Of a DNA stretch of 37,650 bases, positions 8,917-17,236 are shown in pieces (position 1 is the first letter of the stretch; every line of letters begins with the position of its first letter). The notes under the pieces were generated by a model. That model was given only the letters and a program-made list of their open reading frames with translations. It ran no database searches and was not told where the DNA came from. The DNA comes from Geobacteraceae bacterium (GTDB lineage Bacteria > Desulfobacterota > Desulfuromonadia > Geobacterales > Pseudopelobacteraceae), in assembly GCA_025355325.1 (NCBI GenBank), contig JANXZX010000128.1, positions 1 to 37,650 on the forward strand, given 5' to 3'. Made by a program: the position numbers and the translations under genes.

Positions 8917-9378
8917 TCATTTTTTTGGAAAAATTTTTGCCAGCGACGCGCTGCGGAAATCAAAAATTCGCCTGAGCCGGGGCGCGACAAAGAGAGTGTT
9001 GATAACACCTGCCAACTGGTCATAGGGTAGCAGGTAATGAACGAGGTCATGAACCTCAACGCCGCCTTCAACCTCGCGAAACCGGTGCTGATGGTGCCAG
9101 AAACGATACGGTCCAAACCGCTGTTCGTCAACAAAGAAATTGGGGCGGTCAACGTGGGTAATTTCGGTGGTCCAGCTAACGGCAACCCGGAACAACGGAC
9201 GCAAGGTATAGGTAATAATCTGTCCTGCATAGGTATCGCTCTGCGGCGGCGATGTGATGCGGAAATCCATTTTCTTCGGAGTGATCTTTACCAGATTGAC
9301 CGGGTTGGAAAAAAAATCCCAGGCCGTTTCAAGAGTGATCGGGAGAACCTGAGTGCGTTCTATGGTATGTGGTTTCAT
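8917..9378 (-). CDS. SRPBCC-family (START-like) protein
   Basis: Protein of 153 residues with the helix-grip START/SRPBCC fold, a hydrophobic ligand pocket. Recognisable segments are PITLETAWDFFSNPVNLVKITP, FRVAVSWTTEITHVDRPNFFVDEQRFGPYRFWHHQHRF and VHDLVHYLLPYD (quoted in part), the arrangement seen in bacterial cyclase/dehydrase-like members and in proteins sometimes labelled cell-division inhibitors. The ligand is unknown. The ATG at 9378 overlaps the rarA stop by four bases (ATGA) with GGCGGGG upstream, so it is coupled to rarA. The stop lies 29 bp before the pfkA start. Confidence 0.8.
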   Translation of the reverse strand: MKPHTIERTQVLPITLETAWDFFSNPVNLVKITPKKMDFRITSPPQSDTYAGQIITYTLRPLFRVAVSWTTEITHVDRPNFFVDEQRFGPYRFWHHQHRFREVEGGVEVHDLVHYLLPYDQLAGVINTLFVAPRLRRIFDFRSASLAKIFPKK

Positions 9379-10712
9379 GATTCCCCGCCTTTCTTTTGTT
9401 TCAGCCACTCCATACGCTCAAGAATATTCTTTTCATAGCCATGCCCTTTGGGCTCATAGAATTTCCGTCCGGCCAGTTTCTCCGGCAGACACTCCTGACC
9501 GGCATACCCGTCAACATAATCATGGGCATACTGATACCCTTTGCCATACCCCTGCTCTTTCATCAGTTTCGTCGGAGCGTTGCGGATGTACAGTGGGACC
9601 GGCAAGGCTCCGCTTTTCCGAACCTCGGCCAGAGCAGTATTAATGCCGACGTACGAGGCATTGGATTTTGGCGCAGTGGCCAGATAGGTAACCGCCTGTC
9701 CCATGATGATACGCCCTTCCGGCATCCCGATGACCTGAAACGCCTGCAAAGCGGAAACGGCTACCTGAAGAGCGCGGGGATCAGCGTTGCCGATATCTTC
9801 AGAGGCCATGATGATCATGCGCCGCAGAATAAAAATCGGATCCTCTCCCGCCTCCAGCATACGGGCCAGCCAGTAGAGGGCGGCGTCAGGATCGCTGCCG
9901 CGCAGCGACTTGATAAAGGCCGAGATGACGTTGTAATGTTCCTCGCCCCCCTTGTCGTAGAGCAGCGCTTTTTTCTGTAGCGCTTCCTGAGCGGTTTCAA
10001 GGGTTATACTGCCATCCGGAGTCAAACCTGCCGCTATCTCAAGCGTGTTCAACGCGGTGCGGGCATCCCCATCCGCCTGCATGGCCAAAAACTCCAACGC
10101 CTCGTCTGTTGCCGAAACAGCCTTGTTACCGAGGCCGCGTTCGCAATCAGTCAACGCCTGTACCAGCAGGCTGCGTACGGCTTCAGGTTCAAGCTGCTGC
10201 AACGTCAGAACCCGGCAGCGCGACAGCAACGGTGCGATAACTTCAAAAGAGGGGTTCTCGGTAGTGGCACCGATGACCGTGACAACCCCCTTTTCGATAT
10301 AGGGAAGGAACGCGTCCTGCTGGGATTTGTTAAAGCGGTGAATTTCATCGATGAACAATATGGTACGAATACCACGGGCCGCATAGCGCTCGGCTTCACG
10401 AAACGTTTCGCGGATTTCTTTGACACCGGACAGAATGGCGGAAAAGAAGATGAAATGTGATTTCGTTTCTGCGGCAATGATGTGAGCAAGCGTGGTTTTC
10501 CCGCATCCGGGCGGCCCCCAGAATATCAGAGACGCCAGTGAATCGGTTTCAATCATGCTGCGCAGAATGCGTCCCTCACCAAGAAGGTGTTCCTGACCGG
10601 AAAACTCGGCGACCGTACGCGGACGCATCCGCTCGGCCAGCGGCGCATGTGGTGAGACATGTGGTGCGGTATATGCTCCGGAGTCTTGCTCCCAGAGATC
10701 AGGCGTTTTCAT
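9375..10712 (-). CDS. rarA: Replication-associated recombination protein RarA (MgsA)
   Basis: AAA+ ATPase of 445 residues, a clamp-loader-like factor acting at stalled replication forks. Motifs are in order: MRPRTVAEFSGQEHLLGEG, Walker A FWGPPGCGKTTLA, Walker B TILFIDEIHRFNKSQQD, sensor 1 VIGATTENPSFE, and SRC arginine finger region PLLSRCRVLTL. The C-terminal tetramerisation domain (DPDAALYWLARMLEAGEDP, MIMASEDIGNADP) ends in LERMEWLKQKK. An AGGGAAG ribosome binding site precedes the ATG at 10712, 14 bp after the glgP stop. No disruption is seen. Confidence 0.95.
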   Translation of the reverse strand: MKTPDLWEQDSGAYTAPHVSPHAPLAERMRPRTVAEFSGQEHLLGEGRILRSMIETDSLASLIFWGPPGCGKTTLAHIIAAETKSHFIFFSAILSGVKEIRETFREAERYAARGIRTILFIDEIHRFNKSQQDAFLPYIEKGVVTVIGATTENPSFEVIAPLLSRCRVLTLQQLEPEAVRSLLVQALTDCERGLGNKAVSATDEALEFLAMQADGDARTALNTLEIAAGLTPDGSITLETAQEALQKKALLYDKGGEEHYNVISAFIKSLRGSDPDAALYWLARMLEAGEDPIFILRRMIIMASEDIGNADPRALQVAVSALQAFQVIGMPEGRIIMGQAVTYLATAPKSNASYVGINTALAEVRKSGALPVPLYIRNAPTKLMKEQGYGKGYQYAHDYVDGYAGQECLPEKLAGRKFYEPKGHGYEKNILERMEWLKQKKGGES

Positions 10713-10726
10713 GGACGGCGACTTCC

Positions 10727-13219
10727 CTAGTGCAGGTCACGCCGACTGTGACGGCTGACTTTTTCCGGTTTGATGTTCCAGATATCACGCGCATATTCGG
10801 CAATAGTGCGGTCACTGGAGAATTTGCCCATTCCGGCAGTATTAAGGATGGAGATGCGGGCCCATTCGTGGGGCTGTTGATACAGCTTGTCAACTTCGTC
10901 CTGACAGGCGATATAGGATGCATAGTCAGCCAGCAGCAGGTAATGATCGAGTCCCAGCAGCGTATCGACAATCGGCTTGAACAGGTTGGGGTCTTGAGGC
11001 GAGAAAGTGCCATTGCCGATCATGTCGATAGCCTGTTTCAATTCAGGATTATGGAAATAATAATCATAGGGCTGGTAGCCGGCCGCTTTCAACCCGGTGA
11101 CCTGATCAGCGGTCAGACCGAATATGAAGATATTTTCGCGACCAACCTCTTCCATGATCTCGATATTGGCGCCATCCAGAGTACCGATTGTCAGCGCGCC
11201 GTTCAGTGAATACTTCATATTTCCGGTACCGGACGCCTCGGTGCCGGCCGTGGAAATCTGCTCGGAAAGATCTGAAGCCGGGAAGATTCTCTCAGCCAGT
11301 GAAACTTTATAATTTCCGAGAAACACAACCTTCAGCAAATTGTTGATTGCCGGGTCGCTGTTAACGACGGCACCGACAGAATTGATCAGCTTGATGATCA
11401 GCTTGGCCATATAATATGAAGGAGCCGCCTTGCCGCCAAAAATTACTGTACGTGGCGCAAAATTACCATCGGGATCGGCCTTGATACGGTTGTAGCGGGT
11501 AACGACGTGCAGCACATTGAGAAGTTGTCTTTTATACTCATGGATTCGCTTGGTATGACAGTCAAACATCGAATCTGGAGACACATCAATGAAGTCATGC
11601 TCTCTAATATAATCGGCCAATTTCTGTTTGTTAGCCCGTTTCACTTCGATCCACTGCTGCTGAAAGTCGGGATCTTCAGCAAGAGGAATCAGTTTTTTCA
11701 ATTCGTCCAGATCGGAGACCCAGCCGGTGCCGATCTTTGACGAAATCAGGTCGGCCAGCCAGCGGTTGCAGTACTTCAGCCAGCGACGTTGAGTGATGCC
11801 GTTGGTCTTGTTGTTGAAGCGTTCCGGCCAAAGCTGGTAAAAATCGCGGAAAAGATCATCTTTCAGGATTTCGCTGTGCAGAGCGGAGACGCCATTAATC
11901 GAGTGGCTGCCGACTATGGCCAGGTGCGCCATACGCACACATCTCTCGCCATCCTCTCCGATAATAGACATGCGCCGCAGGCGATCATTATCTCCGGGGA
12001 AGCGGGAAATGATTTCCTGAATAAAGAGATCGTTTATCCGGTAGATAATCTGCAGATGACGCGGCAAAATCCGCTCCATCATCTCCACCGGCCACTTTTC
12101 GAGTGCCTCCGGAAGAACCGTGTGGTTTGTGTAGGCAAAGGTATTTATTGCGATCTTCCAGGCATCATCCCAACCGAGACGCTTGTCATCAAGCAGAATC
12201 CGCATCAGTTCGGGAATCGCCAAGGTCGGATGGGTATCATTCAGCTGGATTGCCACCTTATCAGGCAGCAAATTGAAATCGTTGTGCTGTTTGGCAAAAC
12301 GGTAGAAAATATCCTGTACCGTTGCCGAAGAGAGAAAGTACTCCTGACGCAGACGCAACTCTTTCCCCTCGGCCATATGATCGGCAGGGTACAGAACTTT
12401 GGAAATATTCTCCGTGCGCATTTTTGATTCAACTGCACCGATGTAATTGCCCTGGTTGAACGAACCAAGTTCAAAATCACGTGTCGATTTTGCGCTCCAG
12501 AGACGCATGGTATTGACCGTTTCGTTGCCGTAACCCGGAATCGGAAAATCGTAGGCCAATGCCATAACATCGGTGGTATCGACCCAGGAATAGCGTGTTG
12601 CTCCCTGTTCATCCTGATAACCTTCGACCCTGCCGTGGTACTTTATCTTATGCAAATGTTCCGGACGATCAAACTCCCACGGATTGCCGTAGCGCAGCCA
12701 GTTGTCAGGGAACTCGGCCTGAGCGCCGTTTATGATTTTCTGATAGAACATGCCGTATTCATAGCGGATGCCATACCCGTAAGCCGGCAGGCTCATAGTT
12801 GCCATTGAATCCAGAAAACAGGCGGCCAGACGTCCCAAGCCGCCATTACCCAATCCGGCATCCCATTCCTGCTCCTGAAGATCTTCAACATCAATCCCCA
12901 TCTGCTTGAGAGCCGTCTGCCACTCCTCCATAATCCCCAGATTAATCAGACTGTTGCCTAGAGTACGCCCCATCAGAAATTCCATCGAGAGGTAGTAAAC
13001 CCGTTTGGCGTCATTGATATAGTAAGACTGCTGTGTGTCAAGCCAGCGGTTTACCAGCACGTCACGCACGGCATGGGCCAGGGCCAGATACAAATCGGCT
13101 TTGGTAGCCGTGTACTTGTCCTTGACCAGGGTATATTGCAGATGACGGAGAAAAGAACGCTGCAAATGAGCTACAGTTGGCTGTTCATCGCGGGCTGGTG
13201 TCAAATCGGCAGGGGTCAT
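10727..13219 (-). CDS. glgP: Glycogen/alpha-glucan phosphorylase
   Basis: Cytoplasmic pyridoxal-phosphate enzyme that releases glucose 1-phosphate from the non-reducing ends of glycogen. The ATG at 13219 gives 830 residues; AAAGGA is correctly spaced before it, and upstream ATGs at 13228 and 13279 lack one. Key stretches are [53 protein letters not shown] and [16 protein letters not shown]. The PLP-lysine segment is [14 protein letters not shown] followed by [13 protein letters not shown]. It is the first gene of the minus-strand run that includes pfkA and diverges from smpB. Sequence context supports energy recovery from stored glycogen. Assignment is firm. Confidence 0.96.
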   Translation of the reverse strand: MTPADLTPARDEQPTVAHLQRSFLRHLQYTLVKDKYTATKADLYLALAHAVRDVLVNRWLDTQQSYYINDAKRVYYLSMEFLMGRTLGNSLINLGIMEEWQTALKQMGIDVEDLQEQEWDAGLGNGGLGRLAACFLDSMATMSLPAYGYGIRYEYGMFYQKIINGAQAEFPDNWLRYGNPWEFDRPEHLHKIKYHGRVEGYQDEQGATRYSWVDTTDVMALAYDFPIPGYGNETVNTMRLWSAKSTRDFELGSFNQGNYIGAVESKMRTENISKVLYPADHMAEGKELRLRQEYFLSSATVQDIFYRFAKQHNDFNLLPDKVAIQLNDTHPTLAIPELMRILLDDKRLGWDDAWKIAINTFAYTNHTVLPEALEKWPVEMMERILPRHLQIIYRINDLFIQEIISRFPGDNDRLRRMSIIGEDGERCVRMAHLAIVGSHSINGVSALHSEILKDDLFRDFYQLWPERFNNKTNGITQRRWLKYCNRWLADLISSKIGTGWVSDLDELKKLIPLAEDPDFQQQWIEVKRANKQKLADYIREHDFIDVSPDSMFDCHTKRIHEYKRQLLNVLHVVTRYNRIKADPDGNFAPRTVIFGGKAAPSYYMAKLIIKLINSVGAVVNSDPAINNLLKVVFLGNYKVSLAERIFPASDLSEQISTAGTEASGTGNMKYSLNGALTIGTLDGANIEIMEEVGRENIFIFGLTADQVTGLKAAGYQPYDYYFHNPELKQAIDMIGNGTFSPQDPNLFKPIVDTLLGLDHYLLLADYASYIACQDEVDKLYQQPHEWARISILNTAGMGKFSSDRTIAEYARDIWNIKPEKVSRHSRRDLH

Positions 13220-13328
13220 GGTATCCATCCTTTGAATAGAGATAACAGTTTGGGAATCATATAGATTTACATCTCCCATTGCAAGGATGACCATTCCAAT
13301 TTTGCGATATCTCTGTTATGGTGTGGGC

Positions 13329-13787
13329 ATGGGCGAAAAACTGATTTGCAATAACAAAAAGGCGTACCACGATTATTTCATCGAGGAAAAACTTGAAGCC
13401 GGTCTGGTTCTGCAAGGCACGGAAGTAAAGTCGTTGCGGGCCGGAAAAGCTAATTTGAACGATTCATTCATGCTGGTTCGTGACGGTGAAGCATACCTGC
13501 ATAACCTGAATATCTCCCAGTACGAATTCGGTAACCGCCAGAATCATCAACCGGATCGCAACCGAAAATTACTTCTGCATCGCAAAGAAATTGACCATCT
13601 ATACAGTAGGATTCGCGAAAAAGGTCTTTCGGTAATTCCGTTGCGGCTCTATTTCAAAGACGGCTTGGTAAAAGTCGAGATAGGTCTTGCCAAAGGAAAG
13701 AAACTGTATGACAAACGCGAAGACATGAAAACAAAAGACAGTCAGCGTGAGATGTCACAAGCGCTGAAGGCCCGGAATCGCGATTAG
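13329..13787 (+). CDS. smpB: SsrA-binding protein SmpB
   Basis: RNA-binding partner of tmRNA that delivers it to stalled ribosomes. The family N-terminus starts at the ATG at 13329 (MGEKLICNNKKAYHDYFIEE), giving 152 residues; the 14 codons open upstream are not family-like. Conserved stretches are LVLQGTEVKSLRAGKANL (LQGTEVKS), FKDGLVKVEIGLAKGKK and the basic C-terminal tail KLYDKREDMKTKDSQREM, which mimics the missing mRNA in the decoding site. Its partner gene ssrA is 1.3 kb downstream on the same strand, with one cytochrome gene between. A hairpin terminator follows. Confidence 0.96.
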   Translation: MGEKLICNNKKAYHDYFIEEKLEAGLVLQGTEVKSLRAGKANLNDSFMLVRDGEAYLHNLNISQYEFGNRQNHQPDRNRKLLLHRKEIDHLYSRIREKGLSVIPLRLYFKDGLVKVEIGLAKGKKLYDKREDMKTKDSQREMSQALKARNRD

Positions 13788-13808
13788 ACGTGCATTATTT
13801 GTATAGAG

Positions 13809-13861
13809 AGGCCTGTTTCCGTGACGGTGTAACTGCCGGTTATTGGTAACAGGCCTTTTTT
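13809..13861 (+). terminator. Rho-independent terminator of smpB
   Basis: AGGCCTGTT (13809-13817) pairs with AACAGGCCT (13848-13856) and a run of about seven T follows. It begins 22 bp after the smpB stop. Confidence 0.8.
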
Positions 13862-13869
13862 GGAGAAAT

Positions 13870-13901
13870 TTGACTTTTCTCTTTCTTTCAGTATATATAA
13901 T
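13870..13901 (+). promoter_or_regulatory. Possible sigma-70 promoter for the 12-haem cytochrome
   Basis: TTGACT at 13870-13875 is followed by an overlapping set of -10-like hexamers (TATATA, TATAAT) at 13892-13901, giving spacers of 16-20 bases. It lies 77 bp upstream of the cytochrome ATG. Eye-based call only. Confidence 0.4.
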
Positions 13902-13977
13902 CAGCACACGCTTGAATTAGACTACATAAATTTAATTAAATACAAGCTTTGTAAACTCCAGGTAAAAGTGAGGGATA

Positions 13978-14859
13978 ATGAGCACATCAACATGTATCAG
14001 CATTAGAAGGATTCTGTCAGGGGCGATAATTGCGTTGGCGTTCGCCGGGGTGTCTTTTGCAGCACAAGGGAAAAAGGTCGCGACGGTTACTATCGCACCG
14101 ACCCCCGAGCAATATGCCGTTGATCCGCAGCCACTTACGGTAAGCCAGTGTGCCCAATGCCACACCGGACCTTTCCAGAATCTGAAAACAGGCGGCGGAA
14201 AACACCAGTTCTCCTGTCAGGGCTGCCATAACGTCTTTCACGCCTATAGCCCGCGCAAAGGCAACTATGACGCAATCATGCCCAAGTGTTCCTCCTGTCA
14301 CGAAATGACTCCTCACGGGCCAAAGATTACCGACTGCAGCGTATGTCACTCTAATCCCCATGAGCCAAAGAAAATTACTGCGACGGCCCAACTGGCTAAC
14401 TTCTGTTTTGACTGCCACGGCACCGTTCGTAACCAACTGGCCCAATTCCCGAGCAAACATACCAAGGTAGCCTGTACAACATGCCACACGTCTCACGGGT
14501 TCAAACCAACCTGCTTTACCTGCCATAAGCCGCATGCCGCCGGGCAGACCGTGCCAATGTGCCTCCAGTGTCATCCGGTCCATCAGCCGAAACAGATTGT
14601 GTTTGCGACAAATGCTCCAACGAGCACCTGTAATACCTGTCACGCGGCAATTGTGACTAAATTGGCGAAGGGCACCAGCAAACATAAGGGATTAACCTGC
14701 GTAACCTGTCACAAGGACAAGCATCGCTACGTACCGCAGTGTGCTGACTGTCATGGCAAACCGCATAATGCAGCATTCCATGATAAATTCCCGCGCTGCC
14801 TCTCCTGTCATATCGACGTCCACGACCTTCCGGTAATGAAGAAGTCGCCATCCAAATAA
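13978..14859 (+). CDS. Periplasmic 12-haem c-type cytochrome
   Basis: Exported multihaem cytochrome of 293 residues with 12 CXXCH motifs, in order CAQCH, CQGCH, CSSCH, CSVCH, CFDCH, CTTCH, CFTCH, CLQCH, CNTCH, CVTCH, CADCH and CLSCH. That is one haem per 24 residues, so the fold is dictated by haem packing. The signal peptide runs to about residue 28 (LSGAIIALAFAGVSFAAQ) with no lipobox, suggesting a soluble periplasmic location. Extra histidines in motifs such as GGGKHQFSC and PHGPKITDC could be distal ligands. Dodecahaem periplasmic cytochromes serve as electron stores or shuttles in Geobacter; I cannot assign this one to a named member. GTGAGGG precedes the ATG. It is alone, between smpB and ssrA. 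Confidence 0.93.
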   Translation: MSTSTCISIRRILSGAIIALAFAGVSFAAQGKKVATVTIAPTPEQYAVDPQPLTVSQCAQCHTGPFQNLKTGGGKHQFSCQGCHNVFHAYSPRKGNYDAIMPKCSSCHEMTPHGPKITDCSVCHSNPHEPKKITATAQLANFCFDCHGTVRNQLAQFPSKHTKVACTTCHTSHGFKPTCFTCHKPHAAGQTVPMCLQCHPVHQPKQIVFATNAPTSTCNTCHAAIVTKLAKGTSKHKGLTCVTCHKDKHRYVPQCADCHGKPHNAAFHDKFPRCLSCHIDVHDLPVMKKSPSK

Positions 14860-14867
14860 TCACATGA

Positions 14868-14908
14868 CGCAGGATTCTCCCCCGGTTCAGCCGGGAGAGA
14901 ATCCTGCG
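14868..14908 (+). terminator. Hairpin behind the 12-haem cytochrome
   Basis: CGCAGGATTCTCCCCCGG (14868-14885) pairs with the 3' arm ending at 14908 through about 18 bp with a single mismatch and a 5-base loop. It starts 8 bp after the stop codon. The following T-tract is poor, so strength is uncertain. Confidence 0.6.
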
Positions 14909-15082
14909 CACAATTGTTCAGGTATAATATACAGAACAGCCATCTTTCAGAGCCCGGAAGACTTCCATCTTTAATACCGTGGACAGACACTCTTTGAGAT
15001 TTAGATTGCGGAGAGATGGCTTTGGGGCTACCATTATAGTGTGGGAAGAGCATAAACTAAAAAGTTGCAAAACTAATTTCAC

Positions 15083-15486
15083 GGGGGTGTAAAGGTTTCG
15101 ACAGGCGAAGATAAGTACTGATTGCGCTGGGAGGATGGTGGTTGGCCTCTAGAATAATCCACTACACAATAAATGCAAACAATACAACTGCTGCAGACAA
15201 TTACGCCTTTGCGGGTGCAATTGCTGCTTAGTACCAGCCTTAGATTCTTCGGAATCTAAGCGAGCTAGAGGGTAGACTTGATTCCCTGTGTAACCCTTCG
15301 GCTGTCAAAAAGAAGTAATTGTAATGGGACGGCGAGGATGGTCCGATATTCGTCGTATTTAGGAATCGGTTCTTGGTGCCGTGAGTGATGGCTTACCTTG
15401 AACTTAAACCCGTAATCAATCTATCAGCGTAGATGTTAGTATTGAAGAGCGTTTGGACCAGGGTTCGACTCCCTGCACCTCCACCA
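15083..15486 (+). ncRNA. ssrA: Transfer-messenger RNA (tmRNA)
   Basis: Rescues stalled ribosomes by acting first as alanyl-tRNA and then as mRNA. The 5' end GGGGGTG (15083-15089) pairs with CACCTCC before the encoded ACCA (15483-15486), forming the acceptor stem with the family's G-U at position 3. The T-arm GGGTTCGACTCCC is at 15460-15473. The resume codon is GCA at 15175, and the tag reads ANNTTAADNYAFAGAIAA followed by TAG at 15229-15231. The tag ends AIAA, a conservative variant of the usual ALAA protease signal. The single-piece gene is about 404 nt. Confidence 0.95.
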
Positions 15487-15492
15487 AAAAAT

Positions 15493-15544
15493 ACGCTGCA
15501 AGTGATTGGAATTATTTACATAAAATCACTTGTAGCGTTTTTTT
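15493..15544 (+). terminator. Rho-independent terminator of ssrA
   Basis: ACGCTGCAAGTGATT (15493-15507) pairs with AATCACTTGTAGCGT (15524-15538) with one G-U, followed by seven T. It begins 6 bp after the tmRNA 3' end. Confidence 0.85.
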
Positions 15545-15696
15545 GTGGCTAAAATTTTGGCCAAGCAACTATTTAATATTATTGGCCCGCGCAATCGGCA
15601 GAATTGCCTTAATGAAGAGGGTTTACGGTGGCTATTTGGCATAAATCCTGTTATTAATATGCCGACTTTTAATCCAGTTAACTTGTGGAAATTGTG

Positions 15697-17040
15697 ATGA
15701 TATTTCAAGAGACCGAAATCATTGAGCTGAAGAAATCTACCTCAGAGCTGAAAGAGGCAGTGATCTCACTTGTGGCGATGCTGAACAAGCATCAGCGGGG
15801 CGAAGTCATTTTCGGCATCAGAAATGATGGTACCGTTGTTGGTCAGCAGGTTTCCGATAAAACTATCCGTGATGTATCGAAGGCGATTGCCGATCATATC
15901 GAACCAAAGGTCTACCCTGTTGTTGAGCAGGTTTCCATTGACGCAAAGCAGTGCATCAAGGTGGAGGTAGAAGGTAGCGAGCACCCCTACTATGCCTATG
16001 GCCGGGCGTATATCCGTGTCGGTGATGAAGATCGTCAGTTAAGCGCCAAGGAATTGGAAAACCTGATCCTGGCCAAGAATCGTGACCGGTTGAGATGGGA
16101 CACTGAGGTATGCGCTAAAGCGACGGTTGGCGATATCGGCCCAGGTAAACTTAAATCATTTCTGAAACTCAGCGGTCTCAAGTTCGACACAATCCTAAAT
16201 TCTCTCGAAAAGCTGAATCTGGTGCAGGATGGCAAGCTGTTTAATGCTGCTGTGCTTTGTTTTGCCCGCAAACCAGAAAAGTTCTTCCCCAATGCCCGTT
16301 TACGTTGCGCTGTCTTTGGTACACTGGATACCACTGTCACCATCACCATGCAGGATTTCTACGGCGATGTCTTTTACCTGATCAGGAAAGCCGAAGAGTA
16401 CATTCTGGAACATATCAATATAGGAATGCGACTGGATGGGTTGTTTCGGGTTGATGTTCCCGAGATCGACCGTGAAGCGTTTCGCGAGGCGATCATCAAC
16501 GCGTTCTGTCATCGGGATTACCGGGAGTATGATTCCGTAAATATCGCCATCTTCAAGGATCGGGTTGAGATCAGGAGTCCCGGCCTTCTCTATGGTGGCC
16601 TGACCATTGCTTCTATCAGAAAGAAAATGGTTTCTGCACGACGGAATGAGTTGCTGGCAGAGTTGTTTCAACGTAGCCATCGCATTGAAAAATGGGGTCG
16701 CGGGATCAAGATGATTCTGGAACGCGAGCCGACAACCGAATTCGAGGAAATCGGAACAGTACAGTTTGTCACAACCTTTAAACGGAATAGCTACGAGCTG
16801 ACAAAACCGGATGGCGTCGGTGACACTACCCAGAAAAGTTCGGTGAAAAGTTCGGTGAAAAGTTCGGTGAAAATCATTGAGGCAATTCGTGAAAACAATA
16901 CAGTTACTGCTGTAGAGCTGAGTCAGCACCTTGACCTTACGCTTCGAGCAGTAGAGAAACAACTGGCGAAGATGAAACTGGAAGGTGTGCTTCGTCGTGT
17001 CGGGCCGGATAAAGGCGGGTATTGGGAGATTGTTGGTTAG
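15697..17040 (+). CDS. AlbA_2 (Schlafen-like) domain ATP-binding regulator
   Basis: Predicted transcriptional regulator of 447 residues. The N-terminal AlbA_2 domain shows ELKKS, HQRGEVIFGIRNDGTVVG and YIRVGDEDRQLSAKEL. A central region follows, then an HATPase_c_4-type ATP-binding domain with AIINAFCHRDYREYDSVNIA, VEIRSPGLLYGGLT and RIEKWGRGIKMIL. After a KSSV repeat linker the last 50 residues form a winged helix (TAVELSQHLDLTLRAVEKQL). The ATG at 15697 is preferred to a GTG at 15685; neither has a strong ribosome binding site. Such genes are common in mobile regions, and this one sits directly behind ssrA, a frequent integration site. No integrase or repeated ssrA end is visible, so acquisition is only a possibility. 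Confidence 0.85.
   Translation: MIFQETEIIELKKSTSELKEAVISLVAMLNKHQRGEVIFGIRNDGTVVGQQVSDKTIRDVSKAIADHIEPKVYPVVEQVSIDAKQCIKVEVEGSEHPYYAYGRAYIRVGDEDRQLSAKELENLILAKNRDRLRWDTEVCAKATVGDIGPGKLKSFLKLSGLKFDTILNSLEKLNLVQDGKLFNAAVLCFARKPEKFFPNARLRCAVFGTLDTTVTITMQDFYGDVFYLIRKAEEYILEHINIGMRLDGLFRVDVPEIDREAFREAIINAFCHRDYREYDSVNIAIFKDRVEIRSPGLLYGGLTIASIRKKMVSARRNELLAELFQRSHRIEKWGRGIKMILEREPTTEFEEIGTVQFVTTFKRNSYELTKPDGVGDTTQKSSVKSSVKSSVKIIEAIRENNTVTAVELSQHLDLTLRAVEKQLAKMKLEGVLRRVGPDKGGYWEIVG
16834..16869 (+). repeat. Three exact 12-bp repeats encoding KSSV
   Basis: AAAAGTTCGGTG is repeated three times without change (16834-16845, 16846-16857, 16858-16869) inside the AlbA_2 gene. It encodes KSSVKSSVKSSV in the linker before the winged helix. 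The unit is a multiple of three, so copy-number change alters linker length without breaking the frame. Confidence 0.95.
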
Positions 17041-17236
17041 TCGCCATGATAATCGTGGTGCCAACGTACCGAATGATAGGAATAACAATCCGTCGGGACT
17101 ACTGATTCAGAACAGCAAAAAACTACATGTTCAATCAACTATTCAGTGCATAATAAACTCAACCATAATAAAAAAATAGCGGTTTACTCCGGTTTGTTGC
17201 TTCAGCGCCGATAATCTATCGTGCGGTCGCCATTTT

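Noticed and set aside
15460-15486. Repeated ssrA 3' end marking an island boundary
   Set aside because: No second copy of the ssrA 3' sequence was found in the rest of the window.
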